Notes: generated from the sequence alone by a model not told the origin. A stretch of DNA of 14,511 nt from Candidatus Segatella albertsiae (GCA_002451555.1 DKCU01000098.1:5059-19569); one strand, 5' to 3'. Shown: positions 7,123-14,511, counted from the stretch's first letter. Translations and numbers: made by a program.

Positions 7123-8256
7123 ATGGCAAACGACAATCTTACAAATGCCAAATTGGCTAAGAAGGATGAGTTTTACACCCAATATTATGACATTGAAAAG
7201 GAAATGAACGCATACTTGGAATATGACCAAGATGTGTTCAAAGGAAAAACTATCCTTCTACCATGCGATGACCCAGAATGGAGCAATTTTACTAAATACT
7301 TCGCTCAAAACTTCGACTTCTTTGGACTAAAAAAGTTGATTAGCACCAGCTATGCCCCAGAAAGCAAGAAATACAAATATGGATATCAGCCTTCCTTATT
7401 TGAAACGGAAGACATAAAATTTGATAAGGACAAGACCTTAACACATGGCAAGATTTTCATTCTTGAGCGTAATGACACCTCTAAACCCAAAATAGATGTG
7501 GACGATTTGAAATGGGATTACTTGGATGGGGATGGAGATTTCAGAAGTGAAGAAGTCAAAAAACTTCGTGACGAATCTGACATTATTATCACAAACCCTC
7601 CTTTCTCTTTGTTCAGGGAATTCTTCACTTGGATAGTGGAAGCCAACAAACAATTTGATATCATCGGAAATATTAACGCCATCACTTACAAAGATGTATT
7701 CCCATATATCAAGGACAACAAAGTTTGGACAGGGGCAACCAATTTCAATACAGGAATGTACTTCCGAGTACCTGACAATTTCGTTTATGCACCAACCTAT
7801 AAATTCGACAAGGAACGAGATGGTGTAAAGGTGAATCGAGTTCCTAACACTTGTTGGTTTACCAACATGGACCATGGTCGTCGCCATGAACCACTTCCAC
7901 TTATGAAAATGGAAGACAACTTAAAGTTCACTAAGCACAAAGAGTTGAAAGGGCGTAAATCTTACATTCATTATGCCAATTATGATGCTATAGATGTACC
8001 ATACACAGACCTAATCCCATCAGATTATGACGGAATCATGGGAGTGCCCAAGTCTTTTCTTGATAAATATTGTCCTGACCAATTTGAAATTATTGGTTGT
8101 GCGGAAGGTAACTCAGGAAAAGAGTTAGGTTTGAAGCCTTTCGATAGAGAATTGAAAAAGCTAAACAAAAGCTTACGTGATGGTCAACTGTACTACATGG
8201 AGAATGGCATCCCACAGAAACCATATGCAAGAATATTAATTAGAGCTAAAAAGTAA
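7123..8256 (+). CDS. EcoRI-family adenine-specific DNA methyltransferase
   Basis: This 377-residue protein transfers a methyl group from S-adenosylmethionine to adenine N6 in DNA. The N-terminal DEFYTQYYDIEKEM (15-28) and the motif CDDPEWSNF (48-56), followed by KYFAQNF and GLKKLI, are typical of the EcoRI methylase family (PF13651). Catalytic motif IV is NPPF at 158-161, followed by SLFREF as in that family. The length is close to M.EcoRI (about 325 residues) with some extra sequence. A DUF262-HNH nuclease gene starts six bases after the stop, so the two are almost certainly co-transcribed and likely act as a modification/restriction pair. No separate promoter is evident just upstream, so transcription probably comes from 6681-6713 through the structured leader. 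The recognition site cannot be predicted. Confidence 0.9.
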   Translation: MANDNLTNAKLAKKDEFYTQYYDIEKEMNAYLEYDQDVFKGKTILLPCDDPEWSNFTKYFAQNFDFFGLKKLISTSYAPESKKYKYGYQPSLFETEDIKFDKDKTLTHGKIFILERNDTSKPKIDVDDLKWDYLDGDGDFRSEEVKKLRDESDIIITNPPFSLFREFFTWIVEANKQFDIIGNINAITYKDVFPYIKDNKVWTGATNFNTGMYFRVPDNFVYAPTYKFDKERDGVKVNRVPNTCWFTNMDHGRRHEPLPLMKMEDNLKFTKHKELKGRKSYIHYANYDAIDVPYTDLIPSDYDGIMGVPKSFLDKYCPDQFEIIGCAEGNSGKELGLKPFDRELKKLNKSLRDGQLYYMENGIPQKPYARILIRAKK

Positions 8257-8262
8257 ACGCTT

Positions 8263-9432
8263 ATGAAGACAACTTTGCATACAGACTGGACGATTGCAGA
8301 AATCTGCAAGGGTTTCCAATACAACAAAAATGAAGGAAAAGGCTTGTATGGGTTGGATGGCCAACTAACCATTCAGCCTGAATACCAACGCAACTATATC
8401 TATGACGATGGCCAGAAAGATGTCGCAGTCATCAACTCGTTATTGAAGGGCTATCCTATCGGATTGATATACTTCAACAAAACCAAGGATGGGCAATATG
8501 AGATTCTTGATGGTCAGCAGCGTATAACAAGTATTGGCCGCTTTGTAATTAACTACTTGGCTATTAAAATAGTAGGAAGAGAGACCTACATCAGCGGACT
8601 TGACGAAGAGCAAAAAGAACGCTTTCTAAACACCAAACTTACGATTTATGTATGTGAAGGTGAAGAACAAGAAATCAAACAGTGGTTCGAAACCATCAAC
8701 ATCGTTGGCATCCCCTTGAATGCGCAAGAATTACTCAACGCCATCTATTCAGGTCCATTCATCACAGCCGCTAAAGCCGAGTTTAGCAACAGCCATAACA
8801 TGAACCATCACAAATGGGCTGCATACATAAAAGGCAATGTTAAGCGTCAAGATTTCTTAGAGCGTGCATTACAATGGATTAGTAGCAATAAGGGCATGTC
8901 TGTTGAAGCCTATCTTTCTTTGCATCGAAGCAATCCGGACATATCCGAGATGAAAGTCTATTTCGAAACGGTCATAGAGTGGGCATCCAACACGTTCTCT
9001 ATGGTAGAGAAAGAAATGTGTGGATTGGAATGGGCAAGACTTTACGAAACCTACCACAATAAGCCATACAGTGTAGATTATATCACGAAGAGAGTAACAG
9101 AATTGTACCAAGACGAATATGTAAAGAACAAAAAAGGCATTTTCGAGTATATCCTTGGCGAAGAAAAGCATCCAGAGCTTTTGGATGTCCGTTTCTTTGA
9201 GGATTCTGTAAAGAAAGCAGCATTCAGCAAACAAACCAAAGAGGCTAAAGCAAAAGGAGTGTCCAATTGCCCTCTTTGCGCAAGTGGGAACAATAGCAAC
9301 CATTCACGTATTTACAAATTTACAGAAATGGAAGCTGATCATGTTACTCCTTGGAGCAAGGGAGGCAAAACTACATTGGAAAATTGCGAAATGCTCTGTA
9401 AGATGCACAATCGAATGAAAGGAAACAAATAA
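8263..9432 (+). CDS. DUF262 domain-HNH nuclease
   Basis: This 389-residue protein has an N-terminal DUF262 (ParB/Srx-like) domain with IQPEYQRNY (37-45), hydrophobic YPIGLIY (64-70) and the DGQQR motif (83-87). That motif is needed for nucleotide use or modification sensing in GmrS, BrxU and SspE proteins. A helical middle follows. The C-terminus is a zinc-finger HNH nuclease: CPLC (336-339), EADHVTPWSKGG (357-368, catalytic H360), N374 and LCKMHN (378-383). GmrSD and SspE proteins carry DUF1524 after DUF262; here it is a McrA-like HNH domain instead. Coupling to an EcoRI-type methyltransferase suggests either the endonuclease of an unusual restriction-modification pair or a modification-dependent effector. 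All key residues are present. Confidence 0.85.
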   Translation: MKTTLHTDWTIAEICKGFQYNKNEGKGLYGLDGQLTIQPEYQRNYIYDDGQKDVAVINSLLKGYPIGLIYFNKTKDGQYEILDGQQRITSIGRFVINYLAIKIVGRETYISGLDEEQKERFLNTKLTIYVCEGEEQEIKQWFETINIVGIPLNAQELLNAIYSGPFITAAKAEFSNSHNMNHHKWAAYIKGNVKRQDFLERALQWISSNKGMSVEAYLSLHRSNPDISEMKVYFETVIEWASNTFSMVEKEMCGLEWARLYETYHNKPYSVDYITKRVTELYQDEYVKNKKGIFEYILGEEKHPELLDVRFFEDSVKKAAFSKQTKEAKAKGVSNCPLCASGNNSNHSRIYKFTEMEADHVTPWSKGGKTTLENCEMLCKMHNRMKGNK

Positions 9433-9448
9433 ACAACATTAGATAAAT

Positions 9449-10324
9449 ATGAATCAAAAAACATTTTTTAAGGCCTGCTTTTTAGCTTGCATAATCATTG
9501 TTTCACTCACAAATTGCAAGAGTGATAACTTATCAAATGGATGGAAACCAAATGGCAACATCTATAGCTACACAGACACCGTCTATGAAGCAAAAGAAAA
9601 CTTTGGCGATGCAGCCAAAGGAAAGATGCAATTTGTTGAGAAGCATTTCCTTGATGAGCAGAACAGAGATAGCTTAGTCATCACTTATGAGCCAACAGGA
9701 GAAGAGGAACATCGCACCAACTATTATTATGACACCGATGGGAATCTTACCAAAGAAATCATGTTCAGCCATCATGAGCATGATGATGACTTGTTTGGCA
9801 AATCCATTAATGAGGAAACAGAAACAACCATTTACGAGTACAGAACAGACAACGGAAAACTCAAAGAAAGAAAAAATACCACCTATACGAAATGGTATTC
9901 AGAAGGAGTAGATTCCACAGATTTCTATGGGAAATATGAAAAAAGAACGGAATACGACACCTTACATTCTGTCACCCAGTACAAGTATGATATGCCTAAA
10001 AACATTTGCTTTCTAAAAGAAGGCGATCGTTCTTTTTCGAGAGGCAATGAAATTCTCTACCTAAATGAGCAAAATCAAATAATTTTGCAAACAGATTCAA
10101 GAAGAACAGTTACTTCATACAAATACAATGAACAGGGTCTAATAATAGAATATAGTATCACGTCCGACGACCCAGAATTTAGTGCCCCAGAGAAACATAT
10201 CTTCGAATATGAGTATGACGACAAAGAGAATCCAATCTGCATAAAATCTTATTGCGTTGATGACAAACAGGCAAAAAAGCCTAATGAGATATGCATAAGA
10301 CACTACGAATACAAAAACAGATAG
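9449..10324 (+). CDS. Predicted lipoprotein of unknown function with YD-like repeats
   Basis: This 291-residue protein starts MNQKTFFKACFLACIIIV and has a lipobox LTNC, giving signal peptidase II cleavage before C23. The mature part is charged and has several stretches of the form Y-x-Y-D/N-x-x-G (NYYYDTDGNLTKEI, TSYKYNEQGLIIEY, FEYEYDDKENPI), reminiscent of the beta-strand repeats of RHS/YD-type or related Bacteroidetes cell-surface lipoproteins. I do not recognise the family. It begins 16 bases after the DUF262-HNH stop, on the same strand and with no obvious promoter between, so it may belong to the operon. Its role with the methyltransferase and nuclease is unknown, and it may be an unrelated passenger. 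Confidence 0.75.
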   Translation: MNQKTFFKACFLACIIIVSLTNCKSDNLSNGWKPNGNIYSYTDTVYEAKENFGDAAKGKMQFVEKHFLDEQNRDSLVITYEPTGEEEHRTNYYYDTDGNLTKEIMFSHHEHDDDLFGKSINEETETTIYEYRTDNGKLKERKNTTYTKWYSEGVDSTDFYGKYEKRTEYDTLHSVTQYKYDMPKNICFLKEGDRSFSRGNEILYLNEQNQIILQTDSRRTVTSYKYNEQGLIIEYSITSDDPEFSAPEKHIFEYEYDDKENPICIKSYCVDDKQAKKPNEICIRHYEYKNR

Positions 10325-10334
10325 CTTCATTGCC

Positions 10335-10378
10335 CACCGAAGTAGTACTTCATCTTCTACAGAAGTACTACTTCGGTG
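10335..10378. terminator. Perfect 17-bp inverted repeat between convergent genes
   Basis: CACCGAAGTAGTACTTC (10335-10351) and GAAGTACTACTTCGGTG (10362-10378) are perfectly complementary around a 10-base loop. Each arm also contains a self-palindrome (GAAGTA-G-TACTTC or GAAGTA-C-TACTTC). It starts 10 bases after the lipoprotein stop, with the convergent ATPase gene ending at 10458. Position fits a bidirectional terminator, but no T tract follows on either strand. Confidence 0.6.
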
Positions 10379-10457
10379 ACTTGTGAAATATACCTTCACT
10401 TCTATATCAAAGTTTTTATTTGTCCATTTTTCCTCAAAAGCAAAAGTTCTATCGCTT

Positions 10458-11810
10458 TTACTGATTATCCGCAAACACTGAATCCAAGAACACCTGCAAA
10501 CTTCCTGCATAATAGAGTGGTATATTATATAAGGTGAAAGACTTGCCATTCTGCGTAGTAACGGTACCCGAATTCATCGGCCCATTCCAAAGGCGCAAAG
10601 CTATCTTTTCCTTCGACTCATCCATGAAAAGATGCAAGGAACGTAGCTTGGCATTATCCCCTGTCTTTACTTCTATCGGAAGAAGATGCGACTTATAACG
10701 TATCAAGAAGTCTACCTCTGCCTGTGAGTTCTTGGCATCACGTACCCAGAACATACGCTTCTCTCCAAAAGTAAAAGATGAACCCAGCAACTCCTGCCCA
10801 ACAATATGCTCGGCAATGTCGCCGTTCCATAGTTCATCGGTATCCTTGCTAAACAACAGTTCCTCTTGCATACCAGCCACATAATTCACCAATCCGGTAT
10901 CTAGCCACAATAACTTTGGACTTTTCTTCAAATCGGGCAATATAGGAAAAGAAGCCGACATCTGTGGATAAACCAACTCCAACAATAACGTTTTCTCCAA
11001 AGTTCTGAACGCATTGCCAGCCTCAGCAGCCTTAAAAGTAGAACCTGTGAACTTTGCAAACTGAATACGATGACCCGCAGCAGCCCAGCCATAATTTAAA
11101 ATATATCGAATGGCATCCTGCTCTTTAGGCTTGCTGGCATACTTCTCCACATCGTCTCGATAGCCAGAAAGCAAAGAATTGAAGACACCATTCAGCTTGA
11201 CTATGTCTCGGTATTTTGCATAGTTTGCCACAGCCTCAGGCAACCCACCCACAATCATATACTTCTTAAACAAATCCATGACATTGGAATGCAAAGAATT
11301 GGGCAAAGACATTCTTTCGATACCCTCTGCTGTAGCCTCTTGACCTATGGCACGAAGGAACTCCACAAAGGTACAAGGATGCAAAGCCATATACTCCACC
11401 CTACCCACAGGGAAAGAGATATGGCGCCCCATCAAGCTCTCTAACAAAGAGCCAGCTGCTATCACATAAATGTCTGGACGCTTTTCATAAAAGTATCGCA
11501 AAGCCTGAACTGCCTTTGGCTCGTTTTGTATCTCATCGATAAAAATCAATGTGCGCTTGCTGGAATCTTGAGGCACATTCGCCTTAAAGAAGATACCTAC
11601 CAATAAATCATCAAAAGAATAGTCATCTGCGAAAAGTTCCGCATTTTCCTTTTCCTCCAAATTCAAATAAATATAGGTGTCAAACTCCTTGGCAAACAAC
11701 TTTATCAAAGTTGTCTTACCCACTTGTCTAGCCCCTCGCAAGACCAAAGGCTTGCGCTCTTCATTATTCGCCCATTGACGCAGATAATTGATTGCCGTTC
11801 GTGTAAACAT
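10458..11810 (-). CDS. DUF4143-type AAA ATPase with nuclease-fold C-terminus (intact)
   Basis: I place the start at the ATG at 11810 (MFTRTAINYLRQW, 450 residues). The longer frame from 11837 would begin inside the -7 promoter box at 11842-11834. Walker A is GARQVGKTT (26-34) and Walker B LIFIDEIQ (88-95), followed by the sensor-like VIAAGSLLES. The DUF4143 region ends in a restriction-endonuclease-like segment with QAEVDFLI and LPIEVKTG, which gives the E-x-D...E-x-K pattern. This is the AAA_14/DUF4143 family, abundant in Bacteroidetes and without an established cellular role. It lies between the lipoprotein and the TonB receptor gene and has its own promoter and a 33-bp-period repeat array, so it behaves as a self-contained unit. 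It differs clearly in sequence from the frameshifted relative at 5030-6231. Confidence 0.9.
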   Translation of the reverse strand: MFTRTAINYLRQWANNEERKPLVLRGARQVGKTTLIKLFAKEFDTYIYLNLEEKENAELFADDYSFDDLLVGIFFKANVPQDSSKRTLIFIDEIQNEPKAVQALRYFYEKRPDIYVIAAGSLLESLMGRHISFPVGRVEYMALHPCTFVEFLRAIGQEATAEGIERMSLPNSLHSNVMDLFKKYMIVGGLPEAVANYAKYRDIVKLNGVFNSLLSGYRDDVEKYASKPKEQDAIRYILNYGWAAAGHRIQFAKFTGSTFKAAEAGNAFRTLEKTLLLELVYPQMSASFPILPDLKKSPKLLWLDTGLVNYVAGMQEELLFSKDTDELWNGDIAEHIVGQELLGSSFTFGEKRMFWVRDAKNSQAEVDFLIRYKSHLLPIEVKTGDNAKLRSLHLFMDESKEKIALRLWNGPMNSGTVTTQNGKSFTLYNIPLYYAGSLQVFLDSVFADNQ

Positions 11811-11833
11811 ATATAATTCGTTTAAAATCAGGT

Positions 11834-11864
11834 GCAAAGATACAACTTTATTTTCATTTCCAAA
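11834..11864 (-). promoter_or_regulatory. Promoter of the intact DUF4143-type ATPase gene
   Basis: TATCTTTGC at 11842-11834 is a consensus -7 box. TTTG at 11864-11861 lies 18 bases upstream and sits inside the first copy of the direct-repeat array, so a protein bound there would overlap the -33 contact. The ATG at 11810 lies 23 bases after the -7 box. Confidence 0.7.
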
Positions 11865-11969
11865 CCAAAAATTGCATATTTTTTAATCATTTCCAAACCA
11901 AAAACAAATAGTTTCTTAAGCATTTCCAAACCAAAAAACAAGAAAATTCGATGCATTTCCAAACCAAGC
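11855..11969 (-). repeat. Four direct repeats with exact 33-bp period upstream of the ATPase gene
   Basis: On the plus strand CATTTCCAAACCAAAA begins at 11855, 11888 and 11921, and a fourth copy (CATTTCCAAACCAA) begins at 11954. All intervals are exactly 33 bp, about three helical turns. The 17-bp spacers are unrelated to each other. As read towards the gene the unit is TTTTGGTTTGGAAATG. This looks like an iteron-type binding array for a cooperative regulator, perhaps autoregulatory. Confidence 0.85.
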
Positions 11970-12008
11970 GTAGTTATTTTGTATCTATTTCTAGTACAAA
12001 GCAACAAG

Positions 12009-12057
12009 AAAAGCCAGCCCTGCACATACATTAATTATATATGCAAAGCTGGCTTTT
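12009..12057 (-). terminator. Terminator of the TonB receptor gene
   Basis: AAAAGCCAGC (12009-12018) pairs with GCTGGCTTTT (12048-12057). The inner sequence can extend the fold (TGCA at 12021-12024 with TGCA at 12042-12045). Read on the minus strand, the stem ends in GGCTTTTCTTGTT, a T-rich tail, 18 bases after the receptor stop at 12075. The plus-strand side also has a T tract, so it may work in both directions. Confidence 0.75.
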
Positions 12058-12074
12058 TCTTGTACCCCTATATG

Positions 12075-14375
12075 TTAGAACTTCAGCGAAGCGGTAAACT
12101 CCACGGTGAATGGACGGAGGTAGCTACCTGTCATAATCTGGTTCTTGATGCCCTTCGCCTCATCCTTGGTAATCAGCTCGGCACCGGCGATGCTACCCTT
12201 GGCACCTGTCTGATTTAAGAAGTTAACTATGGTGCAACCGAGAGCGAGGCGCTTGGTTGCCTGCCAGTTCAAACCACCGAAGGTTTCCCAATGACCATTG
12301 AAGTAGTAAGCCTCGTTGATGTTGGCGTAGGTCTTGCTGAAGTAACGGAAGCTGGTCCAGAGCTTGATGTCCTTGGTAATCATATAGCTTGGATCCAACT
12401 CGATGAGCACTTCTGGAATCTCAGCTACGACATTGCCTGTGGCATTGATAGTGCCCGTGTAACCATCGTTGAAGGTAACACTGGTCTCAAACTTCTTGTA
12501 GGTTGGCTTCTGATAAGTGAAGAGGAAGTGGAAATCGAAGCCCTTGAATGGATGAGCCACAGCATCGGTTGTCCAACCCCAGGTCTGGATGTCGTAAGCC
12601 AAAGGAGCCGCCTTGATCTCGCTGCCATGCTGAAGATTCAACGTAGAGTTGTTGTTGGTCTTCGAGATGTAAGAGAACAACGAGGTGAGGCTCAACCATG
12701 AGTTGTTGTAGTAGATGCCGGCACGACCGAGTGGCACGGAAATCTTATCCACATTTGGCAAAGTAGCTGGGGCGAATGCCTCGAACTTAGGATGCTGGAC
12801 GATGTAAGTGAAATCGCCCGTGAAGCCGAAGTTATCGGTCAACTTGTAAGTTGCTGCCACAGAGAAATCGTAGTTGATCCAGTTGTAGCTCAAGTCGGCT
12901 GGTGTAATCTTCGTACCATCTGCGGCAGTAGCACCGAGATAGTAATCGGCAAATCGTCCAACATACTCGCCCTGCGCATTCTTCACGGCGGCGTTCTCAC
13001 CCTTCAGGCACTGCCACTCCAGACGGGCACCATAGTAGAGATTCAACTTCTTGGTGACGTCCCAGTCATGGGTGAAGTAGAGAGCCAACTTGTTTTCGCT
13101 TCCCTTGTAATACTCAGAGGCGTTCTTGTTGAAATCGTAGAAATAGCTGTCGCGCTGGTTGGCATCCCAAACTCGCAAGGCATAACTACCATCCGAAGGC
13201 ACGCTCTGGTCGTACATGGTTGTATTTGAGCAATAATCTATATGATAGAACCACTCGTTCACGCCGAGGCGGAAGGTGGATGTCTTAAATCTCTTGCTGA
13301 GCTCTGAGGTGAAGAGAGCCTCGTCGATGGTTCCGGCGTTAAGGCAAGACATACGGGTCTGGACATACTGTCCGTCGTAAGCCTTGGTCTGTCCGTCGAT
13401 GTCGCGATACATATATTTATATACACCTTGGTTGGCAGCGCTCTTGAGGTCGATGATAGACATCGGAGTCTGATAAACCATTGCTCCACGAGAGTGGTCG
13501 TACTTCAAGGTAGCCTTCCAGTTCAAGCCATTATCGAAGCGATAATTGTTCATCAGGGTCACCTCGCTCGCCTTGTTGAGACAGGCATCATAGAGAGTAG
13601 TCTGCTTCAACTCGCCCGTACGCATGTCTCTGTAAGTCATCTCGTTGTCGATAGGGAGATAAGAGGTAGTACCGAGCTTGAACTTTCCGTACTCCTTCAC
13701 GCTGCCATCGCCCACATAGATGAAAGGAGCGCTTTGGGTGGCATAGTTATACACATTGTGGCTGTTAGCGTACTTATACATAGCGGTAAACTCGCCACGG
13801 TTGCCATTGTACTTCTTGGTGATGAGTGCTTTGTAAATCTGGGTGCGGTCCTGATAAGGAGTTGACTTAATCTTGAAAGTTCCTGGGTCGAAGTCCTGGT
13901 ACATATTGAAGCTATAGTACCAATCGCTGCCCAAGTCACCATTCATATTCAAAGAAAACTCCTGCAAGCCGAAGTGGTTACTCTTATAATTCAAGGTGCC
14001 ATTGAATCCTTTCTGACCTTTCTGGGTGAAAGAGTTCACGGCGTAGCCGATGTTACCCGTGGTGATGGCAGTCTCGGCAATCTTCAACAAGCCCTGATGG
14101 CTAAGACTCGCATCGCCACGCCAGATGGTGTTGACAGAATGAGGATTGGTAGCGTAGGTGACAGGCAAACCATTCTCCAATACATTGACATCGGCAGAAG
14201 GCAAACCTATCTGAATCTCACGAGGACCGTTGGCACTGGCTGCGTTGAGCATCACGTTGCGATTGCCCTCCTCCTTGGAGCTACCATTGTCATCCTGTGC
14301 GAAAGCAGCAGAAACATTTGCGAGTGAAAGTGCAAGCACCATGGCTGCGCTCTTTCCATTTAATAAGGTGTTCAT
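12075..14375 (-). CDS. TonB-dependent outer-membrane receptor
   Basis: This 766-residue protein would import oligosaccharides or another ligand across the outer membrane using TonB energy. A signal peptide covers residues 1-27 (AAMVLALSLANVSAAFAQ, cleavage after AFA). A compact plug-like region follows (about 40-125, with GLPSADVNVLENGLPVTY). The rest is a long series of amphipathic beta strands rich in aromatic residues (WYYSFNMYQDF, LALYFTHDWDV, WNIN-type turns), ending in the outer-membrane C-terminal signature FTVEFTASLKF. It lacks the N-terminal carboxypeptidase-like domain of classical SusC proteins and is shorter than their roughly 1000 residues. No SusD gene follows downstream. The leader and upstream elements shared with the GH32 and MFS genes suggest a fructan-related substrate; this is inference. 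Confidence 0.87.
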   Translation of the reverse strand: MNTLLNGKSAAMVLALSLANVSAAFAQDDNGSSKEEGNRNVMLNAASANGPREIQIGLPSADVNVLENGLPVTYATNPHSVNTIWRGDASLSHQGLLKIAETAITTGNIGYAVNSFTQKGQKGFNGTLNYKSNHFGLQEFSLNMNGDLGSDWYYSFNMYQDFDPGTFKIKSTPYQDRTQIYKALITKKYNGNRGEFTAMYKYANSHNVYNYATQSAPFIYVGDGSVKEYGKFKLGTTSYLPIDNEMTYRDMRTGELKQTTLYDACLNKASEVTLMNNYRFDNGLNWKATLKYDHSRGAMVYQTPMSIIDLKSAANQGVYKYMYRDIDGQTKAYDGQYVQTRMSCLNAGTIDEALFTSELSKRFKTSTFRLGVNEWFYHIDYCSNTTMYDQSVPSDGSYALRVWDANQRDSYFYDFNKNASEYYKGSENKLALYFTHDWDVTKKLNLYYGARLEWQCLKGENAAVKNAQGEYVGRFADYYLGATAADGTKITPADLSYNWINYDFSVAATYKLTDNFGFTGDFTYIVQHPKFEAFAPATLPNVDKISVPLGRAGIYYNNSWLSLTSLFSYISKTNNNSTLNLQHGSEIKAAPLAYDIQTWGWTTDAVAHPFKGFDFHFLFTYQKPTYKKFETSVTFNDGYTGTINATGNVVAEIPEVLIELDPSYMITKDIKLWTSFRYFSKTYANINEAYYFNGHWETFGGLNWQATKRLALGCTIVNFLNQTGAKGSIAGAELITKDEAKGIKNQIMTGSYLRPFTVEFTASLKF

Positions 14376-14391
14376 AATTTTGCGAATTATT

Positions 14392-14411
14392 AATTGTTAG
14401 CGTTATTGTTT
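14392..14411 (-). promoter_or_regulatory. Shared 20-nt leader element, copy 3 (TonB receptor gene)
   Basis: The third exact copy of AAACAATAACGCTAACAATT on the minus strand. It ends 16 bases before the ATG at 14375. The spacing to the start codon differs between the three copies (0, 10 and 16 bases), so the element is not simply a ribosome-binding site. Confidence 0.8.
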
Positions 14412-14422
14412 TGATTTCTGCT

Positions 14423-14431
14423 GCAAAATTA
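14423..14431 (-). promoter_or_regulatory. -7 promoter element of the TonB receptor gene
   Basis: TAATTTTGC (14431-14423) fits TAnnTTTGC. No good -33 TTTG is seen about 20 bases upstream, which fits a promoter that needs an activator. Confidence 0.6.
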
Positions 14432-14463
14432 CGTAAAGGTGTGAACACCAGCTTTAAAAATCA

Positions 14464-14511
14464 TTTCGTATGATGCAAAAATCCGTTCATTGCAACATTT
14501 TTGATAGTAGA
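14464..14511 (-). promoter_or_regulatory. Operator-like element of the TonB receptor gene (truncated by window edge)
   Basis: The plus strand has TTTCGTATGATGCAAAAA from 14464, exactly 33 bp from the -7 box as at the GH32 gene, followed by a half-site AATCCGTTCAT (14480-14490). The next bases (CAACATTTTTGATAG) align with the spacer of the GH32 inverted repeat. The distal arm should lie just beyond 14511. Confidence 0.55.

Noticed and set aside
11811..11837. N-terminal extension of the DUF4143 ATPase starting at 11837
   Set aside because: The first codons overlap the -7 promoter box at 11842-11834, so they would not be transcribed; the ATG at 11810 matches the family start.
11855..11969. CRISPR-like geometry (four identical units with unrelated spacers)
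   Set aside because: Units are 14-16 bp and spacers 17 bp, much shorter than any CRISPR array, there are no cas genes, and the first unit overlaps the ATPase promoter.

Overview
The window looks like chromosomal DNA from a gut Bacteroidetes bacterium, most likely Prevotella/Segatella (copri-like). The main reason is its promoters: most genes are preceded by the Bacteroidetes -7 element TAnnTTTGC, in places with a -33 TTTG, and Shine-Dalgarno sequences are not evident. Protein families agree: a FucP-type MFS sugar porter, a GH32 enzyme with an N-terminal beta domain, a TonB-dependent receptor, and the AAA ATPase/nuclease-fold genes common in this phylum. The species call is inference.

Three genes on the minus strand form a dispersed fructan-use set: an inner-membrane MFS sugar importer (1-674, running off the left edge), a secreted GH32 fructanase (2934-4847) and an outer-membrane TonB-dependent receptor (12075-14375). 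They are up to 14 kb apart but share an identical 20-nt element in their 5' leaders and a related inverted-repeat promoter element, so they are probably one regulon. No SusD gene follows the receptor inside the window.

The set is interrupted by accessory genes. Two intact and one broken ATPase/nuclease-fold genes lie between its members: a PF09820-like ATPase (962-2728), a DUF4143-type ATPase with a frameshift exactly in its Walker A loop (5030-6231), and an intact DUF4143-type ATPase (10458-11810). Each DUF4143-type gene is preceded by a phased array: three inverted repeats every 40.5 bp in one case, four direct repeats every 33 bp in the other.

The only plus-strand block (about 6681-10324) is a candidate restriction or defence island. 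It starts with a strong stable-RNA-type promoter and about 330 nt of highly foldable sequence without a credible ORF. It continues with an EcoRI-family adenine methyltransferase, a DUF262-HNH nuclease six bases downstream, and a small lipoprotein. A perfect 17-bp inverted repeat separates the block from the convergent ATPase gene. The foldable RNA together with the methyltransferase/DUF262-HNH pair is the best candidate here for an undescribed system.
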